This document shows positions 23,463 to 35,955 of a stretch of 64,000 nt of DNA, piece by piece (the stretch's first letter is position 1; every line of letters starts with the position of its first letter). The DNA lies in contig CM023539.1 of the NCBI GenBank assembly GCA_013350335.1, positions 19,060,223 through 19,124,222 on the forward strand. Reading direction: 5' to 3'. Both the position numbers and the translations under genes were made by a program. The notes under the pieces are model-generated. The model had not been told where the DNA came from and did not search any database. It saw nothing but the letters and a program-made list of their open reading frames with translations. Source of the stretch: Chimonanthus salicifolius. Its lineage: Eukaryota > Streptophyta > Magnoliopsida > Laurales > Calycanthaceae.

Positions 23463-26400
23463 TGTAACACTTTGGAATTTCATATTATTAATATTTATGA
23501 AATTTGTCATTTAATTGTGAAATTATTGGATATGGACCTTAGATGGGTAAAGGATTGGGTCAATTGCCCAATTAAGACCCAACTGATTGTGGATATGGTG
23601 GCAATTAGATTAATTGGGTAAGATGTATTCAATTGGGTCAAAGTTGTTAATTGGGTCAAAATGTCCAATTGGAACCCAATGGGTTGACTTTGACTTGGTT
23701 GACCACCAAGTGAGTTGAGTTAAATTAAATGAGTTGGGTTGGACGGTTTGCATTTTAAATTTAAATTCAAACAATGGGAAGGACAGTTTGTAGTTCAATA
23801 TTTGAAATTCAAATTCAAAATAATGGGGTGGACGGTTTCATGTTTAAAGTTCAAACAAATGAGATGGGTTTAATATTTGAAATTCAAGCAAATGGAATAT
23901 ATTTGAAGTTCAAATTCAAATGAGATGGAAGAGTTATGATCAATTCAAATTCAAAACAAAGGTAAGGATACACGTTGGGGAGGAGGATGGTTTGTTTCAA
24001 AATTTAAGCGTAGGAAAGATGAAGGTGGTTTAAAATTCAAAATCAAAATAATGGGGTGGACAGTTTTATGTTTGAAATTCAAACAAATAAGATGGAGGAA
24101 GCTATGTTTAAATTCAAATTAATGATACACGTTGGAGAGATGAAGGAATATTGGTTTATTTCAAAATACAAAGGCAAGGCATACGATGGAGAGATAATGG
24201 AGATGGTAATGGCTTAATGTTCAAATTCAAACAAATGAGATGGAGGAGTTATGTTTAATTCAAATTCAAAATAATGATACACGTTGGAGACGGGAAGTTT
24301 TGGTTATATATTTCAAATTTAAAACAATGATACACGTTGGAGATGGGAAGTTTTGTTTATATATTTCAAATTTAAAACAATGATAAACGTTGGAGAAGAT
24401 GGAGATGGATATGGATTAATTTTCAGATTCAAACAAATGGAGGAGTGTTGGTTCATTTCAAAATCAAAACAAGGTTGCACATGGAAGGATAATGGAGATA
24501 GTTTTACATTTAAAAATATTCAAATTTCAAATGGCATACACGTTGGAGTCTTGATAATTCTATCTCATGTAGAGATAGGGAAGATAATTCCACTTGGCTA
24601 TCTCTCCCTCACACTCTCTCTTAGCCGATCACTCACAAAGACAAGAGAGAAAAAGAGATTAGAGTTTACATCCCACTCAAGCCGGTTCTCTCTCAAACCA
24701 ATACCCTCTTAACCGAACCATTTTTTGGAGGAGTTATATTGATCAAGCTCACAATCGGCCAAAAGATCAAGAAAAGAAGGAGAAGCTAAGGAAGGAAAGA
24801 AACAAGCGGGAGTGAAGAACAAATTGGAGGAGTCGCGGAATTAGTAAGTGCTTTATTAAGTCTTTGTAAATAAGAAAATGGTTAAGACATGGTTCGGCTA
24901 TGTACATGGCCGAATCCCATGGGAAGAGTCAAGGAATTTTGATGGTTTGAAATAATGTTTAAAAGGGAAGAACATGGGCCATAGGGTTCGGCCATCTTGT
25001 ATGGCCGAACCCCATGGAAAAGTCATTGGATTTATGTTATTAGACTTGAAGAAAATCATAATTGCATGTGTTTGATGGGGTTAAAGTCTTAAAAGGATTT
25101 AGATGGTTGGTACATTAGAAAAGGTTTTAATGATGACTTGGTTAGTTGTATGGTTTTTGAGGAATAAAAACCATACAATGATTTAAGGTTTTAAGTGTTT
25201 AATATGGAGATATGATGAATGTATTGAGTAGGCCATTGTGTGGCTGAACCATATTGATTTTATGGCTAAGTTGTTATGCACAAACCATGCATAAATATTG
25301 GAGGGTTTGCATCAAGAAAACCATAGGGTTCGGCTAAGTGTATGGCTGAACCCCATGGACCATTTTATGGGTTATATGGAGTATGAATATGGTTAGAATT
25401 ATTATGGTTTTATGATGTTTTAAAGGGTTAACATAGATGAAAAAAATGATGTTAGAGTATGTTATTGATCATGAAAGTGCATGAATGGCAAAAGTGTAAA
25501 TAGATGGAAATAAGGAACCATAGGGTTCGGCCATACATGGAGAGATTTTGATGTATTTAAGTATTTTTGGAACCATGAAGATGATGGAGAATTAAAGGAC
25601 TAAAATTTGAGATAGTGAGGTTCGGCCATGTTGTATCGCCGAACCCCACTAAGGTGGATGTTTATGGATATTAATTGTTAGAAATATTAAACAAGGCTTA
25701 GTTTAGTGGCATTATTGTAAATATGAATGAATTGATCAAAGGACTTAAAAAGGGGACTCAAACCAAAATTGTGAGGTTCGGCCATGTTGTATGGCCGAAC
25801 CCCACCAAGTGATGTTTGGTGGATTGAGGTTTTTATATGAGTCATTTGGATGGTATAGATCCAAAACAAAGAAAGATCAAATTCAAAGTGGGTGAGGTTC
25901 GGCCATGGGGTATGGCCGAACCCCACAAGGTGGTTTTTGGGACTTAGATTTAAATGGAAATCAAATGTTTAGTATCTTGACTTGCTGTTATATAGACAAG
26001 GTATCGAGACTCCTTGAACGATACGCAATCGTGAACGGGTGACGGATTGAGAAGAAAGGACAACTTAAGTAACTTTCTGTAGATTTCCTACCTTTTTGTA
26101 ACCACAATTTATATTTACTGTTTTATCTCGATTTTTATGAGATATGTGCTCAACTATTATGTTTCAATGTGGATTTGAATGTTAAGATTTATTTACAAAT
26201 GGCATGTTTTCATAGACATCTCATGCATGGCATGGGGTGATGATTTGTAACCGGAGGCCACTCTCCGTCGGGGCGTCCGAAAGACTACTGTGGGGTACCT
26301 TGATGATGAGAATCCCATCAAGAGGAATCCGGAGGCCACACTACGTCGGAGCGTCCAAAAGACCACTGTGAGGTACTTTGGTGATGGCTATGTATATTTG

Positions 26401-27052
26401 TGATGGGTGGGACTCATTACATTTGCATACATACATCATTGTTTTTGTGAGTTTTTGATGATCATGTATTATTATGATATATGCATGTTTTTATACTAAC
26501 CTTGTGGTAGCCCTAATCAGAAACACCTACTGGGTGCGTTGATCTAACGCCCTATTTCTATCCTTAGTGGATGACACAGGAAAGGGAAAGGTCGAGGATC
26601 GCGAAGGAAACCAAGCATAGGAGCTTGGGCTTGAATGGACTTATTTATGGATATTTGTTTAAGTTTACATGGACATGTAATTTGTTAGCTAGATGTGGGC
26701 ATGTAATAATTTAGTATTATTTGCTATGGTTTGGTATAGTTTGGAATGATTGATTAAGTTAAGATAACTTTGGAAAAATGACAATGTACTTTGTTATCTA
26801 ATAAAATGGAGTAGATTTAGGTTCCATTATAATCCACAGTTAGTTTAAGTATTATTCTGCAATGTTTATACTTTACTATGTGAGAACCATTCTCATGGAC
26901 TTAATCCATGCTCACATAGGCTTGGCCAGTTAAGGGTCGGACTTTAGAAGTCCGGACTTAAATCGCGTCGTGACACTCTCGCTCTTATCACTTGTTTATT
27001 TATTAAAAAAAAATTGACTCTGATTTATAGTGAGAAAGGGCGGGGCGTTACA
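23463..27052 (+). mobile_element. Solo LTR (3.6 kb) in G2 pol, TSD CAACC
   Basis: It starts TGTAACACTTTGGAATTTC and ends GGGCGGGGCGTTACA. The duplication CAACC is perfect (23458-23462 and 27053-27057). It carries ACACGTTGGAGA units (23950-24560), an exon-like leader ending in TTAGTAAGTG near 24841-24850, a hairpin array (24889-25925), a perfect CTTGATG/CATCAAG hairpin at 26299-26322, and the acceptor-like run CTATTTCTATCCTTAG ending at 26567. The terminal block follows at 26880-27052. Confidence 0.95.
24889..25925 (+). repeat. GGTTCGGCCAT hairpin cluster, LTR 23463-27052
   Basis: Copies start near 24889, 24979, 25318, 25516 (left arm only), 25616, 25771 and 25893. The last three have GTGAGG outer bases pairing with CCCCAC. 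The others have CCAT pairing with ATGG. Confidence 0.85.
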
Positions 27053-27331
27053 CAACCAATGCATGCCGAAAATGATATCATATTCTGACATATCGAGCAC
27101 CAAATAATTGAACTCAAATCTGAGTCCAGCAAGTTCAGTATTCACTGCTGTGCATATAAGTTCCAATGATGTGTCTCCGACGGGGGATACAATAGTGAAT
27201 AATGTGGACAGTTTTTGTACCAATGTACCAATAGCAGTTATAAATGCAGCAGATATGAATGAGTGTGATGCTCCCGAATTAAATAATGCAAAGGCGTAAG
27301 AACTACTGACTGCTGCCATACCTTGAATCAC
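27053..27331 (-). pseudogene. G2 aspartic protease
   Basis: The frame encodes a retropepsin-like segment with the active-site motif as ALFNSGASHSFIS, where relatives have DSGASHSFIS. The catalytic Asp is therefore Asn, consistent with one C-to-T change on the plus strand. The domain continues with FEFNYLVLDMSEYDIIFGMHWL and is cut at GMHWL by the LTR insertion. In intact elements this protease processes the Gag-Pol polyprotein. Confidence 0.88.
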
Positions 27332-28150
27332 TGAATGATCCTCTGCTGCTGGAGGTACTAAGGTGAATACCCGTCCAGATCTTGTAAGTGGACGTCCCGC
27401 CTGATTAACTATCCTGCCTTCACGTGAATTAGCTGGCCTAACTGGTGGATGAGATGAGCCTCTGGGATATGAGGGTTTGTTGAGTTGTGGACATTCCCTC
27501 TTAAAATGACCAGGCTAATCACAATGAAAGCAATTGCTCCCACCTCTGGGAGCCTGAGTGACTGGTGTAGATGGGGAGGGATGATTGGGACGAAAGCCCC
27601 CTGTTGACCCAGTAGATGGTTCGGGTCTGCTAGAGTTCGGTCGGAACCTCTTGTTGGGCTGGTATGTACCCCTCCCACTCTGAGCTTGGCAATTGTCAAA
27701 ATGCGTCAACTCAGCCATCTCCTGCTCTGCTATAGTGGCCCTGCTGACCACTTCTGCCAATGTGGCTGCCTTGAATATACTTACCTTGTCCCTTATGCTT
27801 GGCCGAAGGCCCCGCTCAAACTTTCGTGCCCTTCGATACTTAGTATCCACCATATAGAATGCATACACAAACAAACTGAGAAACTCTTGGTGGTACTTTG
27901 CCATCGTCATGGTACACTGTACCAAAGATATGAAAGCCTGAGTCTGGCCCTCCTTCTCCTCCTTAGGAAAATATTGTTCTAGGAAGGTAGCTGAGAACTG
28001 TTCCCAAGTCATGGCAGTCCTTTCTTCTTCTGGAAGAAGTGCTCGCTGCTTCTCTATCACCTCCCACCATTTACCAGCATCATCAACCAGCTATGATGTG
28101 GCCAGTAAAATCTTGTGAACATGACTCGTGATATTCAATAGAGTCAGAAT
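27332..28150 (-). pseudogene. G2 gag, middle part and zinc knuckle
   Basis: The frame around 27515-28060 contains the retrotransposon gag core (WEQFSATFLEQYFPKEEKEGQ, then FERGLRPSIRDKV). A basic, Pro/Ser-rich linker follows, and then the zinc knuckle C-F-H-C-D. A stop codon (TAG) sits inside the knuckle, followed in frame by PGHFKRECP, so the CCHC motif is split by a nonsense change. Another TAG lies near 28092 ahead of LVDDA. Downstream sequence leads into the protease at 27331. Confidence 0.85.
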
Positions 28151-28516
28151 CTAAGAAATCTTCTTCAGCCAGTTTTCCGCTCCGACAGCCCCTTCTCTCC
28201 CTTTGAAGTAAGGAGGGCGATGTTGCTGGGAATCCCTGACCATGCTCCTGTCATTAGTCCCGTTGGTGTTTCCATTCTCATTCAGGTTCTGTTGGAGCAC
28301 CGAAGTAACCACCGCTTGAACCAAATTCTGCAATTCAGGAGGCACAACTGGTATGTTCAAGTTGCTTTGTTGCTCCTCTTCATGATGAAATTGATGTTCT
28401 TCCTCTTCATGATGAGAATGTTGTTCCTCCTCTTCACCCCCTTTTGAGTTTCGTCGAGTATTTCTCCTTGGCCTTCCCTTGGAGCCATTTTTCCCTAAAC
28501 CATTGAAACATATCAA
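28151..28516 (-). pseudogene. G2 gag N-terminus
   Basis: The 121-residue open frame starts MICFNGLGKNGSKG and is rich in Glu, His and Gln (EEEEQHSHHEEEEHQFHHEE). It then has VPPELQNLVQAVVTSVLQQN and PPYFKGREGAVGAENWLKKI, the usual start of the gag core in Tekay-type elements. A stop follows at 28150. It starts about 240 bases downstream of the PBS, as expected for the first gene of the element. Confidence 0.85.
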
Positions 28517-28759
28517 GACTTAGTTTCCATAAACAAAATTTGTAATTCCTACTTGTTGGGGAAAATTTCCAAACAAGCACTCTTAATTTTCTTTTGTTTC
28601 TAGGGAAATACATCCTATGTTGCTATGCTTGATAATCCAATTATTTTGACTGTAATTCCTTTACTATCATCCGTCTAAGTCTAACGAAGTAAATTAATGC
28701 ACGAGACCGAATTAATTTACTCCGAGAGATTCAAGTTTCGGGTTCGCTCTGATACCAAC
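28517..28759 (-). other. G2 5' untranslated leader and PBS
   Basis: Next to the 5' LTR the sense strand reads TTGGTATCAGAGCGAACCC (complement at about 28740-28758). It matches the 3' end of initiator tRNA-Met, the primer used by most plant Ty3/gypsy elements. The rest of the leader has no open frame. It is closely related to the G3 leader at 46870-47241, including the AATTAATTTACT-type motif near 28710. Confidence 0.9.
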
Positions 28760-31700
28760 TATAACTCCCCGCCCTTTTTCACTCACTTCTTCCCGTAAAT
28801 TCGTAGTCTATTTTTTTTTTTTATAACAGAGTAGAGTGATAGAGCGCGGGACGTCACGACGCGAGCTAAGTCCGAACTTCCAAAGTCCGACCCTTAACTG
28901 GCCAACCCTATGTGTGCATGGACTCAGTCCACTAAAATGGTTCACACATAGCAATATCAATATGCGGAATAAAAATCATAACATGTGGAATCATAACATC
29001 CAAATTGCGGAATCATAATAGAACCAAGTTCTATTCCATTCAAATAGCAAAATACGTCAAGTCCTTAGTCATCATTCAAATACCATAGTTATCAAAATAA
29101 ATATCCGACCATCTAAGTTATTACATCCCGAAATCTAGATACTCAAATACAAGTTCCTGAGTAACTTTATTCAAAAACATATAAAATAAGTCTTTCATGC
29201 TCCTATGCCTGGACCGTCTTGCGTTCTTCGTTCCCCTGATTACCTGTATCATCAACTAGGGTAGAAGTAGGGCGTTAGAACAATGCGCCCAGTAGGTATT
29301 CCAGTTACGGCTAACACATGGTTAGTACAAATCATATATAATAATATAGTGATGTCAAAACCATATAAAATCCATGCCATGCATTGATGACATATGCAAT
29401 GAGCCCCATCCATCACATGTACATAAAAGTACCCACCACATAGGTCTTTCGGACGCCTCGGTGGAGTGTGGACCCTCCGGAATCTTCTTGATGGAAATCA
29501 CATCAAGGTACCGCACATAGGTTTTTCGGACGCCCTGACGGAGTGTGACCCCTCCGATTATAAATCCTCCAACCCATGCCATGCATGAGATGCCAATGAA
29601 ACACATGTTATTTTATAACATAAATATAGCATTTAAAAATCATACTTAAAATACATGCTCTTTCCTCATATAAACATAGCATATAAAATCAACCTTTGAA
29701 ATATAATCAATACATGCTATTTATACAATTAAGCATAGCATTTGAAATTCAATAATAAAGCATATCCTTTGAAACATATTTTCATCAAACATAAGATAAA
29801 ACAAGTGTACATAAGCCCATGCTTTCAAAGAGGTGGAAGCCTACCAAAGACCATTACGTGTCCTTGCGTCTTTCGTCCAGTAACCGCTCATGATCGTAAA
29901 CACCTTGTGAGGTCCCGTGACCTTATAATATAACAATTAATCATAACCAAGTCCCACTTGATTTTCAATGTTCTAAGTCCATAAACAAAACCCCATGGGG
30001 TTCGGCCATACACCATGGCCGAACCCATGGCTTACCATTTTTCACACCTATTTGCGAAAATGCCATCCATGGCCATTATTCCATAATCCCATCTTTTCAA
30101 TCATTAAAACAATTGCCTAAGTTAATGTTTGATCCACAAACCATCTCATGGATGGCCGAACCATGATCTTTCCATTTAGGCGCTATTTAGAATTTTGCCA
30201 CTAGTTCCCATTACCTCATGTTTATGTCCAAAACCGATCCATAAAATCCCTTAATTAGGTCCATAAAATAAGCCTAACCCATAGAATTTATTCATGGGGT
30301 TCGGCCAAGCACCATGGTCGAGCCCTATGATGTCTACGTTTCCTTTTTCCATCATCTTACATTTTTAGCCAATCCATAATTGGATAGTTTCCAATTTTAG
30401 ATTTCCTTAATTAGAAAATTCTTAAATTAAAACTTTCTAATTTAGTTTCCACCTTCCAAAAATAGCACCTTCCCCATTTTAATCTCCTCCTTCTATTTTT
30501 AGAAACTTACTTAATAAACAACCTTCTATAAATAAAGAGGTTTCCAAAAATAAACCTTAGTGGGGTTCGGCCATACACCATGGCCGAACCTCACTCATAG
30601 CAATCAATCTATTCATTCCCTTTTTTTTTTAAATCCAAGCTTCCTTAATTAGAAAATTGCCATACATGGCCAACCTTCCATAAATAGAAGGTTTCCAAAT
30701 TTAAAATCACCTTCCATTTAATCTAAGTTCCATAATTAATCTCCACCTTCCATTCTTGGATAGTTTCCATAAATAATCTTCATGGTCTATAATTAAATAC
30801 TTTCTAATTTCAATGTCCACTTTTTAAGAATAGAGACTTTCCAATATTAGACAAACTTCCATAAATGGACTTTAGTGGGGTTCGGCCATACACCATGGCC
30901 GAACCTCACCTATGGAAACAAATCTAGTTTTAGCAACTCCTTCCATAATTGGAAGCTTTCCAATTTTAGGAACTTTCTAAATTTAACATACCATTTCCTT
31001 AATTAAAAAGGTTTCCATAAATAAACTCCCCTTTCCAAAATTGGAATGCTTTCCAATTTAGCCAATTCCTTCCATCAACCATTCCAAAATTGTAACCATC
31101 TCTATGGGGTTCAGCCATACATCATGGCCGAACCCTATGGTTCATAATCTTGACCCTTATTTCAATCCATTAAAATTTCAACAATAATACTTACATAATT
31201 CCATGGGGTTCGGCCATACACCATGGCCGAACCCTATGGTTCAAGATCCTCTCCTTAAAATCACCAATCATTGATCTCAATTACTTTTTAACAATTAACC
31301 AAACACCTTCCATGATCTTCATTTAAAATTATCCAACTCTCCCATGGGTTTTCATTATTCAAAACCCAACAAATAATTCAAATCTTTCCATGGGCTTCGG
31401 CCATGCACTTATGGCCGAATCCTATGGTTCTTTCTTTTCTATTTAAATCCTTAAACCCATCTCCAATCTTCCTCCATGGGGTTTGGCCATTCACCATGGC
31501 CGAACCTTATGGTTCTTTTATTTCAAAATAAATTATTCAAGTAAGATACTAACCGGTTCTTGCTCTTCCAACTTTCCTCAGCCTCTTTCTTCTTCTTCTT
31601 GATCTTTGCCGTTAGAGAGAACTTGAGAGAGGGGGAGAGAAATAAACTCGGCAATGGAGAGTGTAAAAACCATGTATCCTTTCGTGCTTCTCCTTTTGTT

Positions 31701-32071
31701 ACTCCCTCTTAATCCCAAGTTAGAAGGTGCTAATGCCGTGTACTCCTTGTGTTTAATTAGACATTGCCGATCCTTGTTGCCTCTTTTAAATAATTTAAGA
31801 CTATATGGATACCCTTTTAAAAAAAACCCATGCACATAATGTAGATTTATTATCTAAAATTCGGCCAAGGCAATCTTTTATTTTAATTTAGATATAATGC
31901 ATTATTACAATAATTCAACCCCATTTAATTTTAATGAAACCTATTCCACAATCAATTGGGTCCTAATTGGGTCATAACCCAACTCTTTATCCATTTAAGA
32001 TCCAATCTAAAATTCACAATTAAAATGGATAATTTCATAAAAATAATAAATTGAAAAATCGAGGTGTTACA
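28760..32071 (-). mobile_element. 5' LTR of G2
   Basis: Its left edge touches the PBS and reads TATAACTCCCCGCCC, so the sense end is TA rather than CA. The right edge is GAGGTGTTACA, ending at 32071. Its length (3.3 kb) and order of parts match the LTR at 4380-7458: acceptor-like site near 29250-29275, CTTGATG hairpin at 29487-29507, a block ending in ATGG near 29818-29835, and hairpins at 29993-31513. The matching 3' LTR is not in the window. Confidence 0.92.
29993..31513 (-). repeat. GGTTCGGCCAT hairpin cluster, G2 5' LTR
   Basis: Copies start near 29993, 30294, 30558, 30873, 31101, 31200, 31388 and 31475. Copies at 30558 and 30873 use AGTG/CACT outer pairs; the others use CATG or CCAT/ATGG pairs. 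The spacer DNA contains many CTTTCCAATTTTAG-like words, which look like decayed short tandem units. Confidence 0.85.
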
Positions 32072-32319
32072 TGTATCATCAACTAGGGTAGAAGTAGGGC
32101 GTTAGTACAACTCGCCCAGTAGGTATTCTAATTAGAGTTAACACATGGGTTAGTACCAAAAATCCAGATATAATAAATATATCAAATCCAGTATAATAAA
32201 TCATACCATACTTATAAAACATTGTATCCAAAACAGTGTATGATAATAGAGATCCAATCATACCGATAAAAAACCAGAAACCTTGTATGATAATAAAAGT
32301 CATCATCATGCTGATTCAA
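32072..32319 (-). mobile_element. LTR X, first piece
   Basis: It starts abruptly after the G2 LTR end with TGTATCATCAACTAGGG, which lies about 480 bases inside other LTRs, so X's sense 3' terminal block is missing. It holds the acceptor-like site (complement at 32084-32105). It is interrupted by the plus-strand solo LTR at 32320 and resumes at 35892. Confidence 0.8.
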
Positions 32320-35300
32320 TGTAACACCCCAATTTCTCAATGAAGTGGATAATTACGAAAATGCCCTGGATTGTTAAATTAAATATTTTGTGATGTCAAG
32401 TAAGGAAATGGTGGGGCCCATTGCTCAAATTAAGATCATATGAGCACATTATAAAAGTCAAGTTTGATTGGATGGGTAATGTACATCAATTGGGTCAAAA
32501 ATGGCTAAATGGGTCAAAGGGCTCAATTGGACCCAATGGGTCATAATGGATGATTTGACCATTGTATAAGCTCAAATTAAATGGAGTTAAGCTGAACTGA
32601 TTGGAAATCAAGTATAGCAAAAATGGGTAGGCTTGATGCTCAAGTGAAAACCAGTTAAAAGTGGCGAAATCAGCCCATTAATGGGTTATGTTGTCAAAAT
32701 GGGTCAAGGGGCTGATTGGGGACCCAATGGGTCGGGTTGACTAGGTTGACCACGGATGACCGTGTGGGCCCTCAGATGAGCTCAAGTGTGAGTTAGTTCA
32801 GCTTGAGTTGGATTGATTTGGAGTGAATTTGATTTAAGAAAAGAGTTGACTCAAACTTGGTGCATTAAATGTGATGACTTGGATGAGTTGGGTTAGAATA
32901 AAAATATCATGAGTTAAGTGAGTCAAGAGGAAGTGGAAAGGTATTGTTAATCACACATAACTCTTGGAGAATCAATCCCAGCCGTGGAGAGTGAAGAGGT
33001 GCCTTGGCAAAGCCAAGGGACACCAAGCTTGGGCGGCATGAATCTCATCTCATGAGATGCATGGGCTGAAATGAAAGGTTGCACCGTTTGGGTGAAGGAG
33101 TGTCTTGGATGACACCCAATACCCCATCGATTTTGGCAAGATTAAATGAGGGAAATGAATGGATGATGGGACTGGAACTACAAAAGGAAAAGGTTACTTT
33201 CTTGGCCGATTTTCACATTGAAAATCCAAGAAATTCCCATCTCTCTCTCTCTCTCTCTTCAAGTTCGTTTTTCTTGGCTGAACAGCAGAGGTTTTGGCAT
33301 CAGTTAATCAAGCATAAACAGCAAAGGAAAGAAGGCAAAGAAGAATTGGAAGTAAAGATTAAAAGCAAGGAAGTTTGGTAAGTTTTTACATAAGTGTTTG
33401 GTTTAATAAAGAGCATGAAGTTATAAAATTTGGATGACATAATTTGGTCATGTATGGCCGAATTTGTCATAGGTCTAAACCTGGGATTAGATGGCTTAAA
33501 AGGATAAGAAAATATGCCATTGGGTTCGGCCAGATGGGTTGGCCGAACCCCATGAAAAATGTGGATTTGATTTGGATGGTGTTTGGAATTTAAAACCATA
33601 CAAGTATGGGACTGTTTTTAGATGTTTTATTAGATTTAAAGTGTATGTTTTAAAAAGGTTAAAACATAAATATGGAAGTTTGATTTAGACCTAGATGAAT
33701 GATTGAGAAATTCAAAACCAAAGGTCATAGAGTTCGGCCACCATGGAGGGCCGAACCCCATGCAAATGATTGTTTGGTTTTGATGTTTTTGAAACATATA
33801 AACCATGAAGTTGGTGGACTGTTTTTGATGTTTCATTAAGACTCAAATGCATGTTTTAAAGAGGGTTAAAAACATGGACTTGAATAACATCAAGGACTGA
33901 AGGTATCATGGGTCTAAATCATGGATTAAAATTGACTACATGGACCAATGGGATCGGCCATCTTGGATGGCCGAATCCCATGAAGTGTTATGGTCATTTG
34001 GACAAAGTGATGAACTTATTTGGATGGTTTTGAATGGTAAAAACATGGTAACATTATACTGATTACCATATGTCTAAATGGGACCTAAAACATGTTTAAG
34101 AGGACCAAAACATGGACATAGGGTTCGGCCACCTTGGATGGCCGAACCCCATGAAAGTATTTGATGATTTTGGTGAGTTAAAAACTATAAAAATTATGGT
34201 GTTTTATGTGATTTGATGAAGATTAACTTGCTGTTATTGGTTGGCCAATATAGGGCTGAACCATGTCAATGTTAGGGTTAAGTTACTGATTCAAATCATG
34301 GGAAGAGGATGGACCAATTAAATCAAGGGAACCATTGGGTTCGGCCATGTGCATGGCCGAACCCCATGGGGCTGTTTTTGGGATAAATGGATTAAGTTTA
34401 TGGGTTAGGTTTGTTATTGTTTCCATGATTTCATAAAGGGTTTGAAGTATTTTAATGGAGAACCATTTGATGACGGATAAGTGGGAATACAAGGTTCGGC
34501 CAGGTATAGGGCCGAACCCCATAAAATGACAATTGTTTTGACATGGTTTAGCCTAGTGGCAAAACTATAAATAAGGATGATAATGGATAGAGAAAGGTCA
34601 TGAAAGGAGATTAAATCCTAAGTTGATGATATTCGGCCATAGGCATGGCTGAACCCCACATAATGTGGTTGGGTCTTAGATGCGAATGAATAAGTAAATG
34701 ATAGTATGATTTACTGATTGTTATATGGTCAAGGTACCGGAAGTTTAACGACGTGCGAGTCGTGACCGGGTGACGCTAAAGAAAGATCAAGTACTGAAGT
34801 GAATCTTCAGTAGGTTTCCTACCTACTTGTAACCACAATTATGATTTGGTTTTATCATGTTTTTATGAGATATGTTATATTTGGTATTAGGTTCCGAATA
34901 TGTTTTTGAATGATGAGATATGTATTTACAAATGACATACATGTACATTGGCATCTCATGCATAGACATGGGATGATGATTGAGGATATGCTGTGTTGAA
35001 ATTATGGGTTACCGTCCTCCTTAGGCGATGAGAGTCCCGCCAGGAGGAGTAACATGAAGATAAGAGTCACATTGGTCTCCTTAGGCGATGAGAGTCCCGC
35101 CAGGAGGACTAATAAGTGATATGAAACAACTCAATGATGAAGTGTCTTTCCACAGGTAACGAGGATTACTGTGGATAGGACCTTATCATGTGAGACCCAG
35201 ATGAAAGTGTACTATGATTTACCTTGACGGTGAGAGTCCCGTCAAGTGATGGCTATGTATGTGTGATGGGGTGGGGCTCATTACATTTGCATACATACAT

Positions 35301-35891
35301 AGCATAGTTTTATATGTTTTTTATGATCATGTACTATGATATATATGCATGTTTTATATGCTAACCATGTGGTAACCTTGATTCGGGAACCTACTGGGCG
35401 CGTTGATCTAACGCCCTATTTCTATCCTCAGAGGAGAATGCAGGTACAAGGAAAGGAAAAGAGAAGGTCAATGACCGGGAGGGCAGCCAAACCTAAGCGC
35501 TTGATTATTGAACTGGACTTCTTTATTACTGTCATTTGAATTATAGATTGTGGACATGTAATAAGTTATTACCATGCTATGGTTTGATTAGGTTATTAAC
35601 CTTGGATGGTTGATTTATGTTAAGTATTAGTTGAGACTATTACTTGCTATCTAATCATTCTATTTCCGCAGTTAGTCTAATTTATTCCGCAAGTTATTGT
35701 TTAGTTCCATGTGTGTATTATCTTTCATGGTTTAGTCCATGTACACATGGGTGGCCAGTTAAGGTTCAGACTTGAGTGGTTTGAACTTAACTCGCGTCGT
35801 GGCGCTCCCTCTCTCGTTCACTCTTTGTTTCTTTCAAAAGAAATTTTCAGACTCTGATTTTCAGAAGGGTGGAAAAGGGCGGGGTGTTACA
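32320..35891 (+). mobile_element. Solo LTR (3.6 kb) in LTR X, TSD TTCAW
   Basis: It starts TGTAACACCCCAATTTCTC and ends GGGCGGGGTGTTACA. The flanks are TTCAA and TTCAT (one mismatch). The leader has a (CT)n run at 33240-33258, a donor-like TTTGGTAAGTTTT near 33375-33387, and a hairpin array at 33518-34662. Two CCTCCTTAGGCG hairpins lie at 35016-35047 and about 35076-35107, and an 8-pair CTTGACGG/CCGTCAAG hairpin at 35223-35246. The acceptor-like TATTTCTATCCTCAG ends at 35431. Confidence 0.93.
33518..34662 (+). repeat. GGTTCGGCCAT hairpin cluster, LTR 32320-35891
   Basis: Copies start near 33518, 33725, 33947, 34118, 34332, 34494 and 34630. Loops are more variable here (CTTGG, CAGATGGG). Several retain all ten inner pairs. 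The last copy begins ATTCGGCCAT and has lost its outer left arm. Confidence 0.8.
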
Positions 35892-35955
35892 TTCATTGCC
35901 ATGCCATGCTATCATATGCAATGAGTCTGACCCATCACAAAACATATGGTATACT

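Noticed and set aside
24353..24712. 119-residue frame in LTR 23463-27052
   Set aside because: It runs over repeated ACACGTTGGAGA units and the CT-rich leader; no family resemblance and no counterpart frame in sister LTRs.
28740..28758. tRNA gene at the TGGTATCAGAGC string
   Set aside because: Only the 3' end complement is present, next to an LTR. It is a primer binding site, not a cloverleaf.
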